Positions 19,997-28,780 of a stretch of DNA of 64,000 nucleotides are shown one piece after another. Both the position numbers and the translations under genes were made by a program. Origin of the DNA: Akanthomyces muscarius. Taxonomy: Eukaryota > Ascomycota > Sordariomycetes > Hypocreales > Cordycipitaceae. The stretch is taken from contig NC_079245.1 in assembly GCF_028009165.1 (NCBI RefSeq), positions 1,054,001-1,118,000 of the forward strand, given 5' to 3'. Numbering within the stretch: position 1 is the first letter of the stretch; every line of letters begins with the position of its first letter. The notes under the pieces are model-generated. The model had not been told where the DNA came from, made no database searches, and was given only the letters and a program-made list of their open reading frames with translations.

Positions 19997-21448
19997 ATGA
20001 GTGTACGTTTTTGCGAACCTCTCGACGACGAGAACAATATGAAACGACGGTCGACTAACTCATCATCAACAGCACCGAAAGCACGAGGAGCCTCGTCACG
20101 GTTCGCTGGCCTACCTTCCCAGGAAGCGTGCCGCCCGTCACCGCGGAAAGGTCAAGTCGTAAGTTTTTTTTTCGAGACGGAAGGAAAAATATGACGAGGA
20201 TGGTCTGCAAGGAATCAAAGGCTAACCAATTGGCTCGTCTCTGTCTAGCTTCCCCAAGGATGACCCCAAGAAGCCCGTCCACCTCACCGCCGCCATGGGC
20301 TACAAGGCCGGCATGACCACGATCGTCCGCGACAGCGACCGCCCCGGCGCCAAGTCTAACAAGAAGGAAGTGGTCGAGGCTGTGACCATCGTTGATACCC
20401 CACCTGTACGAACAATGCAGCCCGCTTTGCTTTGCGCATATGGCTAACATCTTTTGTGAATTATAGATGATCGTTGTTGGTCTTGTCGGATACATCGAGA
20501 CCCCCCGCGGCCTGCGCTCGCTCAACACCGTCTGGGCCGAGCATCTGTCCGACGAGCTCAAGCGCCGCTTCTACAAGAACTGGTACAAGAGCAAGAAGAA
20601 GGCCTTTACCAAGTACGCCAAGAAGCACTCCGAGTCCTCGGGCTCCTCCATCGCCCGCGAGCTCGAGCGCATGAAGAAGTACTGCACCGTCGTCCGCGTC
20701 CTCGCCCACACCCAGATCCGCAAGACGCCCCTCAAGCAGAAGAAGGCTCACCTGATGGAGATTCAGCTCAACGGCGGCTCCATCGCCGACAAGGTCGATT
20801 TCGGCAAGGAGCTCTTTGAGAAGCCCGTCTCCATCGACTCCATCTTTGAGCAGGACGAGATGATTGATGTCATTGCCGTCACCAAGGGTCACGGTTTCAC
20901 CGGTGTCACCGCCCGTTGGGGCACCAAGAAGCTCCCCCGCAAGACTCACAAGGGTCTCCGCAAGGTTGCTTGTATCGGTGCCTGGCACCCTAACCACGTC
21001 CAGTGGACGGTTGCCCGTGCTGGTCAGGACGGATACCACCACCGTACCTCTGTCAACCACAAGGTTTACAGAATCGGCAAGGCTGGTGCCGAGGACTCTG
21101 CCTCGACCGAGATGGACATTACCAAGAAGAAGATTACTCCGTAAGTTTCAACCGTCGCCAGAGTGAAGAAAATTTTGCTAACAGCCATTCAGTCTTGGTG
21201 GTTTCGTCCGCTACGGTGAGGTCAAGAACGACTTCGTCATGGTCAAGGGCTCCATCCCCGGTGTCAAGAAGCGTGTCATGACGCTCCGCAAGTCCATGTT
21301 CGTCCACACCTCGCGCCGCGCTCTTGAGAAGATCAACCTCAAGTGGATCGATACCTCGTCCGAGTTCGGTCACGGTGCTTTCCAGACCCCTGCCGAGAAG
21401 AAGCAGTTCCAGGGTACCCTCAAGAAGGACCTCACCACCGCCGCCTAA
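19997..21448 (+). CDS. 60S ribosomal protein uL3 (L3)
   Basis: Large-subunit protein reaching the peptidyl-transferase centre. Five exons, 19997..20002, 20073..20158, 20249..20405, 20467..21140 and 21193..21448, give 392 aa, close to the usual eukaryotic length. The first coding exon is only ATG AGT, after which the second starts [10 protein letters not shown], so the mature start is MSHRKHE as in other eukaryotes. The conserved block [23 protein letters not shown] is followed by [20 protein letters not shown], with the His usually methylated in yeast and the Trp at the trichothecene/anisomycin-sensitive loop both intact. Donors are GTACGT, GTAAGT, GTACGA and GTAAGT. Confidence 0.97.
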
Positions 21449-22127
21449 ATGGTCGGGTCGGGTTGAGCGTTGCTTTTCTTTTGTATCTTGCGCACTTTCT
21501 TGCATTGGGGTGTCGAGGAAATGGTTGGTTTATGCCACTTTATGCTAGTCTTTTTGGGTTTTATGGGATCAACGTAAAGACGCTAGGTAAAGGAACGTAT
21601 GAAAATAAAAGATTCCCATTCAAATAATGCCATTCCTTCTGTTGAACATGTGAACGTATCGTATGTACCATCGCCAACCTGCCAGGTGCTCTCGGTGGCG
21701 CAAACTTGGTTTGGGTTCAATATTCACCCCACTTTGGGCGTTTGCGGCAACGAACTCAGAACAGGGATCTGCAATAAATTCTTCCCCTCTTTCCTCTATA
21801 TATCAACTGCGGGACAGGATTAAAAAAACCGACCACTGCTACATGACAAGCATAGGCATCCGTCTTTCATTTCAGCGATACGGGACGATACGAGAATCTA
21901 TAGTCGGCCGTTTAAGATCGACACTCGCGACACAGCAACCGCCACGCACCCGGAGGGGACCATTGCATCCAGGCCCCACGAAGCAACGTCAGCAGTTTTC
22001 CTCTGTCGGATCACGACGCGACGAGATACGAGGGACGCGCAGCAAGAGCGGCCGCAACAATCCGATAACTGAAACCGAAACAAGTAGCGCTGAACAAGGT
22101 CCAGCAGCAGCAGCAGCAGCAGCAGAC
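21449..22127. other. Spacer and 5' leader of the NuiA-like gene
   Basis: 3' UTR of RPL3, then the upstream region of the next gene. The frame of the next gene stays open upstream to an ATG at 21663. That would add a basic, low-complexity extension, but I take it as leader because it is unlike the conserved part. It ends in a (CAG)8 run. Confidence 0.45.
22102..22125 (+). repeat. (CAG)8 microsatellite
   Basis: Eight CAG units end two bases before the chosen ATG at 22128. If translation began upstream they would encode alanines in the frame that reads GCA. Confidence 0.9.
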
Positions 22128-22827
22128 ATGGCTTCAGACCAAGACTACATGGCGTTCCTGGACAAGGCCAACAACGACGCGGACGAGGCCCACGCCAACG
22201 CGGCCAAGACGCAGTCGGGCGCGCGGGCGCAACTAAAGGCGCTCGACGCGGGGCAGACGGCGCCGAAGAGCATCGTGGACGTGTGCAAGGAGGCCGTGTA
22301 CACGAGCGACGCGGACGAGCCGTTTGAGCAGGTGTCGCTCAAGTATAAGGGCGCGAATGGTCTTCCCGACGAGGGTACGTTTTACACCCGGTTGATTCCC
22401 TTTGTAGCTGCGGGTCGTGTTGCTCCGGGAGTTTTCCCTTTTTGTTCGGAAAGAATGCGACTGTTTTTTCCATCTTTTCTTTGACGAGGCTGCGACGGCC
22501 GTTGCGGGCAGGCGTGATTACGAGAGGGGGGGCACGAGCGCAAAAAAAAAGGTGGTGCATATGCTAATCGTTTTCTAAACAGAGGAATTCGCCAAGCTCA
22601 TCAACCACTGGGACGTGGCCAAGGCCGAAATTAGCATCATGGACCCGCTGGACTGGGATTCCAACGGGCAGTACACGAACGTGATTGAGGCGGTCCGTGA
22701 CGCCAGCAAGGGCAGCGACGTGCGAGTGTACCGGGTGGTGCGCGACAAGACGCGGGTGGAATACTGGGTGGTTACGAGGGAGGGTGAGCGGATCGTGGGC
22801 GCCAAGGCGCTGGCCGTCGAGTCGTGA
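22128..22827 (+). CDS. Small NuiA-like (nuclease A inhibitor-like) domain protein
   Basis: Exons 22128..22374 and 22583..22827 give 163 aa; the 208-bp intron begins GTACGT and ends AACAG. After a charged N-terminal helix, VDVCKEAVYTSDADEPFEQVSLKY is followed by a spacer and then VRVYRVVRDKTRVEYWVV and GERIVGAKALAVES. This order (an acidic S-D/E-x-D-x-PFE segment, then paired strands ending in G-x-x-x-x-G-A-K, near the C-terminus) resembles cyanobacterial NuiA, an inhibitor of the sugar-non-specific nuclease NucA. I judged the similarity by eye and it is moderate. No signal peptide is present, so the protein is probably intracellular. The start at 22128 is chosen over the upstream in-frame ATG because the extension is low-complexity. 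Confidence 0.6.
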
Positions 22828-24691
22828 TCTGGCGACGAAGACATGAAGGGCGAGTATTTCTCAAGATACCATGGCTGCACAGGGAGATTTAATCAGTACG
22901 AAATGACATGACTCTAGCCTTGACTGTGCAAAGTATGTTTACGTGTGTGTGTTGGTCATGTTGCCGGCGTGATGCAGCAGTGCGTGAATACGTGTACAAG
23001 TTTCAAGAATCAAAGCGCATCGTGTCTTTGTTTCTTGGCTTCCCGGGGTGCATGCCCAAGAGGGTATCCAGGCGCATGACTTGGGGACTCTAGGACGATT
23101 ATTGCCGCATGTGTTGATGAAACCGGATGAAGAGTTTTACTTGCACGGGTAGATCAAGTCGAAAAGTTATAAAAAAAAAAAAAAAGGCGTTGGCGATGAG
23201 CCGTGGTAAATCTGTCCACGGGAAAAGCCTGCGAGACATACCCAACACGCTGGTTTCCCGGGACCAGAAGTGGCGGGCGAATGACGAGTCGTTCTGGCGG
23301 AGCTTTTCTAAATTTAGCCGCCCAAGGTCGGTCTAGATGGGTCGTCGCCCCCCCCTTCCTCCTCACTGGCCAGGCACGCCGCCCGCCCCGACGAGTCCCG
23401 GCCCCTTTTGCCACAGAAACGGCCGATGAATTCACGAAAGTGACGGGCTGCGTTGGTATGCGGGAATACAATGTGAGTACAAAATTAGTTTGGAGATGCT
23501 ACCGTTGGAACGGATGGCCGGAGATGGCAGATCTGGACTTGTCGCGTGTCTTGTGCTGTCTGGGTGCTGTTGCTGTGACTGGCTGGCTCGACTGGAGATA
23601 TGTGTTGCAGGGGACGAGGCAAAAAAAAATAAAAAATTGGGGAAATGGCAAAGACGACACGCAGCACAAAAGGGCACGGGCAAGGATAGACATTGATCGC
23701 TATCAAGGCGAGCCAATTTTTTTCTTCTTCTCTGTCGAGAGGCTATGCGTATTTTTAGCTACCCGTTTGCACCGTCGGCGTCCTAACAATAGCTTTAGCT
23801 GGGGACCGGACCAGGGTTCAGGGGTGGTCACGGCTACGATTGGGTGTGTGCGAGGGGCCCCCCAGGCTGGACCGGGCGCTTACACGGGCAGCGCCCCCGG
23901 CGCCGATTTTTGCTCTGGTTGTGTGTCGACGTAGCAATAAATAGCAACGGGCCGTCTTGATTGGTGATGCCGGTGATACCCAGTGGAAAAGAACAAAAAA
24001 AAAAAAAAAAGAACCATACACATTTCTTTGTTCGCCTCCACATCCGACAACGGGTGCAGGACAGCCAAGTCTCACAACCACATATATTGGGCCTCTCTGC
24101 GTTTAGCCGCCGTGGCACACACCTGCTGCACTGGAACCCCTCTTTCTGCTTCCTCTTCTTCTTCAGTCCTTCAACCCCTCCCTCATCCGTTCCCCGGGCG
24201 GCAAGGACATATCTCCAAAATCTAAATCTCTCAGCTTTTACTTTTTTTTTTTTCCAAGTGTTTTTTTCTGTTTCTACCTTATTAATACCTTCTTGGCGGA
24301 AATATATCCTCTGACAAGGCCACTGTTTCATACCTCTTTTTGGCTCGTTTGAGAAGGAACAGCAGCAACGCACCAAGCAGCCCTGGAGGTTGTTGTGTCA
24401 CACATATTTTCTTGTTTGCCCAGTCGTCGTCGTCGTCGTCGTCGTCGTCGCACAACCATCACACCTCCATCGTTTCAGTGCTCGCCCGTCTTTTCTTCCC
24501 GTCCTATTTCTCCCGCCCATATATCCTCTCGCATCACACTCGACTCACTTCATCCAAACCAACCAAACCCGCTATATTATCGAAACCAACTTGCATAAAG
24601 GAACTCTCTTGACCCGAGGTTCATGCTTTCCAAGATCTGCCTACCTTTACGGATTTAACCTTTTACACACACACACACACACACCACAGCC
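22828..24691. other. Intergenic region, no gene seen
   Basis: 1.86 kb with A/T homopolymers near 23169-23186, 23996-24011 and 24241-24252, a (TCG)9 run at 24424-24450 and a short CA run at 24664-24684. The segment 24300-24691 is CT-rich and is the likely promoter and leader of the next gene. Confidence 0.5.
24424..24450 (+). repeat. (TCG)9 microsatellite
   Basis: Nine TCG/CGT units in the presumed 5' leader of the 425-aa protein gene. Confidence 0.85.
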
Positions 24692-25969
24692 ATGTCCGTC
24701 ATGGCCTCACGCCCGCCCAACATGCCCGCCGGCGCTGGAGGCTCCAAACGACCGCGCCTCTCCCTCCAGATCAAGAGCTCGTCGTCGTCGGCGTCTGCTT
24801 CCACCACCTCGAACCGTCCCGCCTCGCGCGGCTTCTCCCTCAACCCGTCGGACCCCACGGCCTTCAACACCCTCTCCAACGCCTACGTGACGGCCATCGA
24901 GCGCGCCTCGACGCCCGTCACCTCGCCCGTCGCCGTGCGGGAGCCCCTCACGGCCATCAACACCTTCCAGGCCATCTCCCTCTACTCGCCCATCAGCGCC
25001 CGACCTGCCAGCGCGTATCCCGCGACGCCGCTCTCTGCGCACACATCGTCGCAGCCAAGCGTCGTGCTGCCGCTGCCGAGCGTCATGTCGCCTACCCCGC
25101 CCTTGTCGGCCGGTGCCGTGGACAGTACCGGCGGCAGCAAGATCTTTAGCTTCTCCCCGCGAGATTCCGCCGCTGGTCGCCACTCGCTCGAGCAGGCCCT
25201 CCACGCTGCTGCTTCTTCTGCCGCAGCAGCGACGACACCTTCGTCGCCCATGGCCACGCCACCCAAGCAGCGACCTGCTGTCCGCACCGGTGGCCTCTCT
25301 GGCTCGCCACCGCCATACACACACGCCAAGGCCCTCCGCAGCATCCTCCGCAACTCGCCTCTGCCCTCGCGACGACCTGCCTCTGCGCCGTCGCCTCGTC
25401 CTCGCTTCGCCCCCACGGTGCGCATCCAGGTGGAAGAAGACTCTGCGCGGCGGCAGCAGCAGCAGCGCGCCGCCAAGCGCGTGTGCTACCACAGCCCCAT
25501 TGAGCAGGAAATCACCACAAACATGTACACAAAGTCCCACATTGACCTCCTCGTCGAGGAGGCCACCACCACTACCTCGCCGCGCCATCTCCCCGTCGAC
25601 CTCTCGCGGGCCTTTTCCGCCAACGAGATCCAGGACGGCGGCCAGACGCCCGGCCCGTTTGAGGACGAAAGCAGACGGCTCGGCGCGGCGATGAGGGCAT
25701 CCCCCGGCGATGCGGCCAGCAAGGGCGCACCAGCGGCGAGGGGGGAAAAGAAGAGGCGCTGGGTGTGGACGATTGGGAGAGACGCCGACGAGGAGGAGGA
25801 TGCGGATGTGGACGAGGAGCAGCTTGGCGGTGCCGTCGTGGCGGCCGCCCGGGCGGCGGCGGCGGCGGCGGGAGGGACGCAGACGGCGGCGGCGAGGGCG
25901 CCGATGCTGAGCGTGCCGAGACCGAGGATGAAGCTGGACACCAGAATGACAGGCGTGGAAATGTCATGA
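24692..25969 (+). CDS. Disordered 425-aa protein, function unknown
   Basis: A single exon of 425 aa. The sequence is rich in Ser, Pro, Ala and Thr and looks mostly disordered. Compact islands that look conserved rather than random are AKALRSILRNSPLP (about residues 210-223), CYHSPIEQEITTNMYTKSHIDLL (about 267-289) and KKRRWVWTIG (about 355-364). The latter is followed by an acidic stretch and a poly-Ala segment near the C-terminus. KRPRLSLQIK near residue 20 could be a nuclear localisation signal. No enzyme motif, signal peptide or membrane segment is present. I do not recognise a family with a known function. The gene converges on trpE. Confidence 0.75.
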   Translation: MSVMASRPPNMPAGAGGSKRPRLSLQIKSSSSSASASTTSNRPASRGFSLNPSDPTAFNTLSNAYVTAIERASTPVTSPVAVREPLTAINTFQAISLYSPISARPASAYPATPLSAHTSSQPSVVLPLPSVMSPTPPLSAGAVDSTGGSKIFSFSPRDSAAGRHSLEQALHAAASSAAAATTPSSPMATPPKQRPAVRTGGLSGSPPPYTHAKALRSILRNSPLPSRRPASAPSPRPRFAPTVRIQVEEDSARRQQQQRAAKRVCYHSPIEQEITTNMYTKSHIDLLVEEATTTTSPRHLPVDLSRAFSANEIQDGGQTPGPFEDESRRLGAAMRASPGDAASKGAPAARGEKKRRWVWTIGRDADEEEDADVDEEQLGGAVVAAARAAAAAAGGTQTAAARAPMLSVPRPRMKLDTRMTGVEMS

Positions 25970-26221
25970 TGATGATGGGATGAGGTAATATACGACCTAC
26001 TTATAAGGAAACACACATATACGGAGACACATGATGATGACCAGGCATCTATTGTACATATACCATGGTTTTGTTTTTGGAGGGACATCGGGCATCTACA
26101 TATGGGAAAACACGGACAAGGACATGCAGGTCAACGGGCATTTTGTATAGCATTTTTTTTATGATACATGACTTGAATGATGGGAGGATATAGCATACTT
26201 GCTTTGATAGCAATACCATTT

Positions 26222-26225
<4 letters not shown>

Positions 26226-26301
<76 letters not shown>
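26226..26301 (+). repeat. (AC)38 microsatellite
   Basis: About 38 uninterrupted AC units, the longest dinucleotide repeat in the window, in the convergent spacer. Likely polymorphic in length. Confidence 0.95.
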
Positions 26302-26305
<4 letters not shown>

Positions 26306-26387
26306 GAGCAATTTCTACTCTCGTTGCAGTTTATAGGCACAAATTTGAGCTATTTCTGCTCTCGTTGCAATTTATAAGCCAATTCCC
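26306..26387 (+). repeat. 41-bp imperfect tandem duplication
   Basis: Two copies starting at 26306 and 26347 share the frame GAGCxATTTCTxCTCTCGTT and then GCxxTTTATA, with only a few differences. They directly follow the AC microsatellite and precede the trpE stop codon. Confidence 0.8.
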
Positions 26388-26397
26388 TTCTAATTGT

Positions 26398-28080
26398 CTA
26401 TTTTGTCCCATTTTGCTCCGCGTGGTATATCTCCTCGGCCGACTTGATGCAGTGCATGCTCGCCCCCAGCTTGTTGATCGTCTCCATCCACTCGTCGTAC
26501 TCGTCCGAGTCGAGCACGATGCCGCCGCCGGCCTGCAGGTACGCCACGCCCTGCTTGTACAGCATGGTGCGCAGGGCGATGCACGTGTCCATGGCGCCCT
26601 CGACGGCGTTTCCGTCGGCGTCGACGCCGCCGTAGCCAAAGTAGCCGACGGCGCCGGCGTAGATGCCGCGCTTCTCCTTTTCCAGCTCGCCAATCAGCTC
26701 CATCGCGCGGACCTTGGGCGCGCCAGACACGGTGCCCGCGGGAAAGATGGAGCGAAAGGCGTCGAAGCGCGTCTGGCCCGGCCGCAGCACGCCCGAGACC
26801 TGGGAGACGAGGTGCTGCACGTGGCTAAACTTTTCGACGCCGAGCAGGCGGTCGACGCGGACCGTATAAGGGTCGCCGACGCGGTTGACATCGTTGCGGG
26901 CGAGGTCGACAAGCATGACGTGCTCGGCGCGGTCCTTGAGCGAGCTGCGCAGCTCGTCGGCGAGTGCGGCGTCCTCCTCGGGAGTGCGGCCGCGCTTGAC
27001 GGTGCCGGCAATGGGGTGCGTGATGATGCGGCCGTCCTCGCTCTTGACGAGCAGCTCGGGCGAGGCGCCAATGATCTGAAAGTCCTGGCAGTCAATGTAG
27101 AAGAGGTACGGCGACGGGTTGACGGTGCGCAGGTGGCGGTAGATGTTGAAAGGGTGGAGGTCTGTCGGACGGGCGAAGCGCTGCGAGGGTACGGCCTGAA
27201 AGATGTCGCCCTTGTAGATGTGTTCCTTGAGCTTGGTAACGTGCGCCTCGTAGCCCTTTTGCCCAATGTTGGACTTGGCCTCGCGGCCGAGCTGCACGGG
27301 CCCTTGCGGCGGCATGGGCACCTCGGGCGCGTTGAGCACCTCGATGAGTTCGTCGATGGAGGCGGTGGCCGCCTTGTATGCCGTCTCGAGGGCTCCTGCG
27401 TCGCCGCTGCTCGCACCGGTCGGCACCTTGACGTAGCTAATGACCTTGATGACGCCGTAGAAGCGGTCAAAGGCGACAATGGTGTCAAAGAGCATAAACA
27501 GCGACTCGGGGATCTGCAGCACGTCCTCGAGCGGGCGCGCCGTCTTGGGCTCAAAGTACCGGATGCAGTCGTAGCCAATGTAGCCGATCGCGCCACCCGT
27601 CAGCGGCGGCAGCTGCAGGCCAGGGACGTGGGCGACGACGTGCTGCGCCAGCTCCGCCTCGAGCAGCGGCAGGGGGTCCGTCGCGGGGCCATGGCCGGGA
27701 CCCGTGGTGACGATCTTGTGCGGGTTGGCGCCGACGAAGCTGTACCGGCCGACCTGCTCGGTCGCGGCGGATTCGAAGAGGAACGAGTACGGCGACGGGG
27801 ACGAGGACGAGGACGAGGTTGTGGCGGCGGCGTGAGCCGAGACCTTGAGGTAGGCGGCCGAGGGGGTGATGAGGTCGGAGGAGATTTGTCGGTAGACGGG
27901 CACGAGGGTCGGCTTCAGGCCATCCTTGGCCGGCTTGCTGATGACGTCGCGGATGGCATCCAGCGTGGGCACAGTCGCTTTCTGAAAATTGTCGAGATGG
28001 CGGGGCATCGGTCAGGACAGGTTCAAATGCCGCCGATCACGGTGAGAGGACAGAGGGAGGAAACTTACAGCGCCAGCCAT
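26398..28080 (-). CDS. trpE: Anthranilate synthase component I
   Basis: Converts chorismate to anthranilate, the first committed step of tryptophan synthesis, in complex with a glutaminase subunit. Exons complement(28069..28080) and (26398..27981) give 531 aa. The first exon codes only for MAGA; the 87-bp intron begins GTAAGT and ends TTTTCAG, giving MAGAKATVPTLDAIRDV. An ATG at 28008 lies inside the intron and would give a false start, MPRHLDN. The N-terminal half holds the feedback-binding region (SAYLKV, then ESAATEQVGRYSFVG). The C-terminal chorismate-binding half includes PSQRF, the catalytic-site stretch IAGTVKRGRTPEED, LVDLARNDVNRV, FPAGTVSGAPKVRAMELI and AGGGIV. The usual fungal name is TRP2. 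A TGAGTCA element lies 105 bp upstream. Confidence 0.97.
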
Positions 28081-28184
28081 GGTGACGGGATGCTCTGCAG
28101 CGCAATTGATGGTTTGCAGGGCAGAAAAGTCAATGTGTAGAGGGTGTAGATCTGGAAGAGATGAGCCGTCAAGGCCGGTTTCAA

Positions 28185-28191
28185 TGAGTCA
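28185..28191. promoter_or_regulatory. Gcn4/CPC1-type element upstream of trpE
   Basis: Perfect TGAGTCA, 105 bp before the trpE start codon. This is the known binding site of the bZIP activator of cross-pathway amino-acid control (Gcn4, CPC1, CpcA). Assignment is by sequence and position only. Confidence 0.6.
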
Positions 28192-28226
28192 AAGAATCGT
28201 TGCAGTTGGCTTGGTGGCGGCCAGGG

Positions 28227-28275
28227 ACCATCGCTAGTGGCAGGTGCACCCCGCCAGTGCCGCCACTGCGATGGT
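28227..28275. repeat. Imperfect inverted repeat upstream of trpE
   Basis: The arm at 28227-28241 (ACCATCGC-T-AGTGGC) pairs with 28262-28275 (GCCACTGCGATGGT) over 14 bp with one bulged T. The loop is about 20 nt. It lies 147-195 bp upstream of the trpE start, so it could be in promoter or leader. Confidence 0.75.
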
Positions 28276-28780
28276 ACAGAGCGGTTATCGGAGCCTGAGC
28301 TCGCTGTACAGGGCAGTGCCGGGCGTCCAACTTGATACTGCACAGCGTGATTTTTTTTTTTGAAGAGCTTGATTTCAAGATTGATAAAAAAAGAACGTGA
28401 TTCAGTCTCTCTATTTCACCCCTCACTTGGTGTCCGTGGCGGGAAAATCACCACCCCTGTTTCTCCAGGCACGCCGTTTGTCAAACATCGTTCCCCAGTA
28501 CAGTGAGCCGGAGAGCTTCAGACCTTGACCACATTCTGCCTAAACACCACATGCTCGAAGGCCACCGCAGCAAGCAAACCTACCCATTGAGCTACTCCAA
28601 AAAACATTCTCATAGACTGATGAAGACAACTTTCAGCTGAATGAGCAATAAATTCGCAATGCACCGTTGCGCAGAGTAGCATCGTCTTCGCCACGAGAAT
28701 AGAGGCGTGCACGCCAAGCTTGTTGGCAATGCTGCCTTGCTACACACAACTCCGGCTCCGAGGCTGCCAGTATCCTCAAA

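Larger units (their letters stand above)
25970..26397. other. Convergent 3' spacer rich in repeats
   Basis: Between the 425-aa protein gene and trpE. It contains a long CA microsatellite and a 41-bp tandem duplication, listed separately. Confidence 0.6.
28081..28780. other. Divergent promoter region (trpE / Pol iota-like gene)
   Basis: 700 bp shared by the two divergent starts. The trpE side carries a TGAGTCA element and an imperfect hairpin. The rest shows no gene. Confidence 0.6.

Noticed and set aside
21663..22127. N-terminal extension of the NuiA-like protein from an upstream in-frame ATG
   Set aside because: The extra 155 residues are low-complexity and end in an alanine run encoded by the CAG repeat, which looks like leader sequence.
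23203..23934. 243-codon plus-strand frame
   Set aside because: It runs through A/T homopolymers and shows no protein pattern.
24707..25588. 293-codon minus-strand frame opposite the 425-aa protein gene
   Set aside because: Gly/Arg-rich shadow frame of low-complexity coding DNA.
27982..28008. trpE start at the ATG near 28008 (MPRHLDN)
   Set aside because: This ATG lies between a good GTAAGT donor and TTTTCAG acceptor, and the spliced start MAGAKATV fits better.
26365..28140. 591-codon open frame on the plus strand opposite trpE
   Set aside because: It is the antisense shadow of a strongly conserved gene with GC-rich third positions; its sequence has no recognisable domain.
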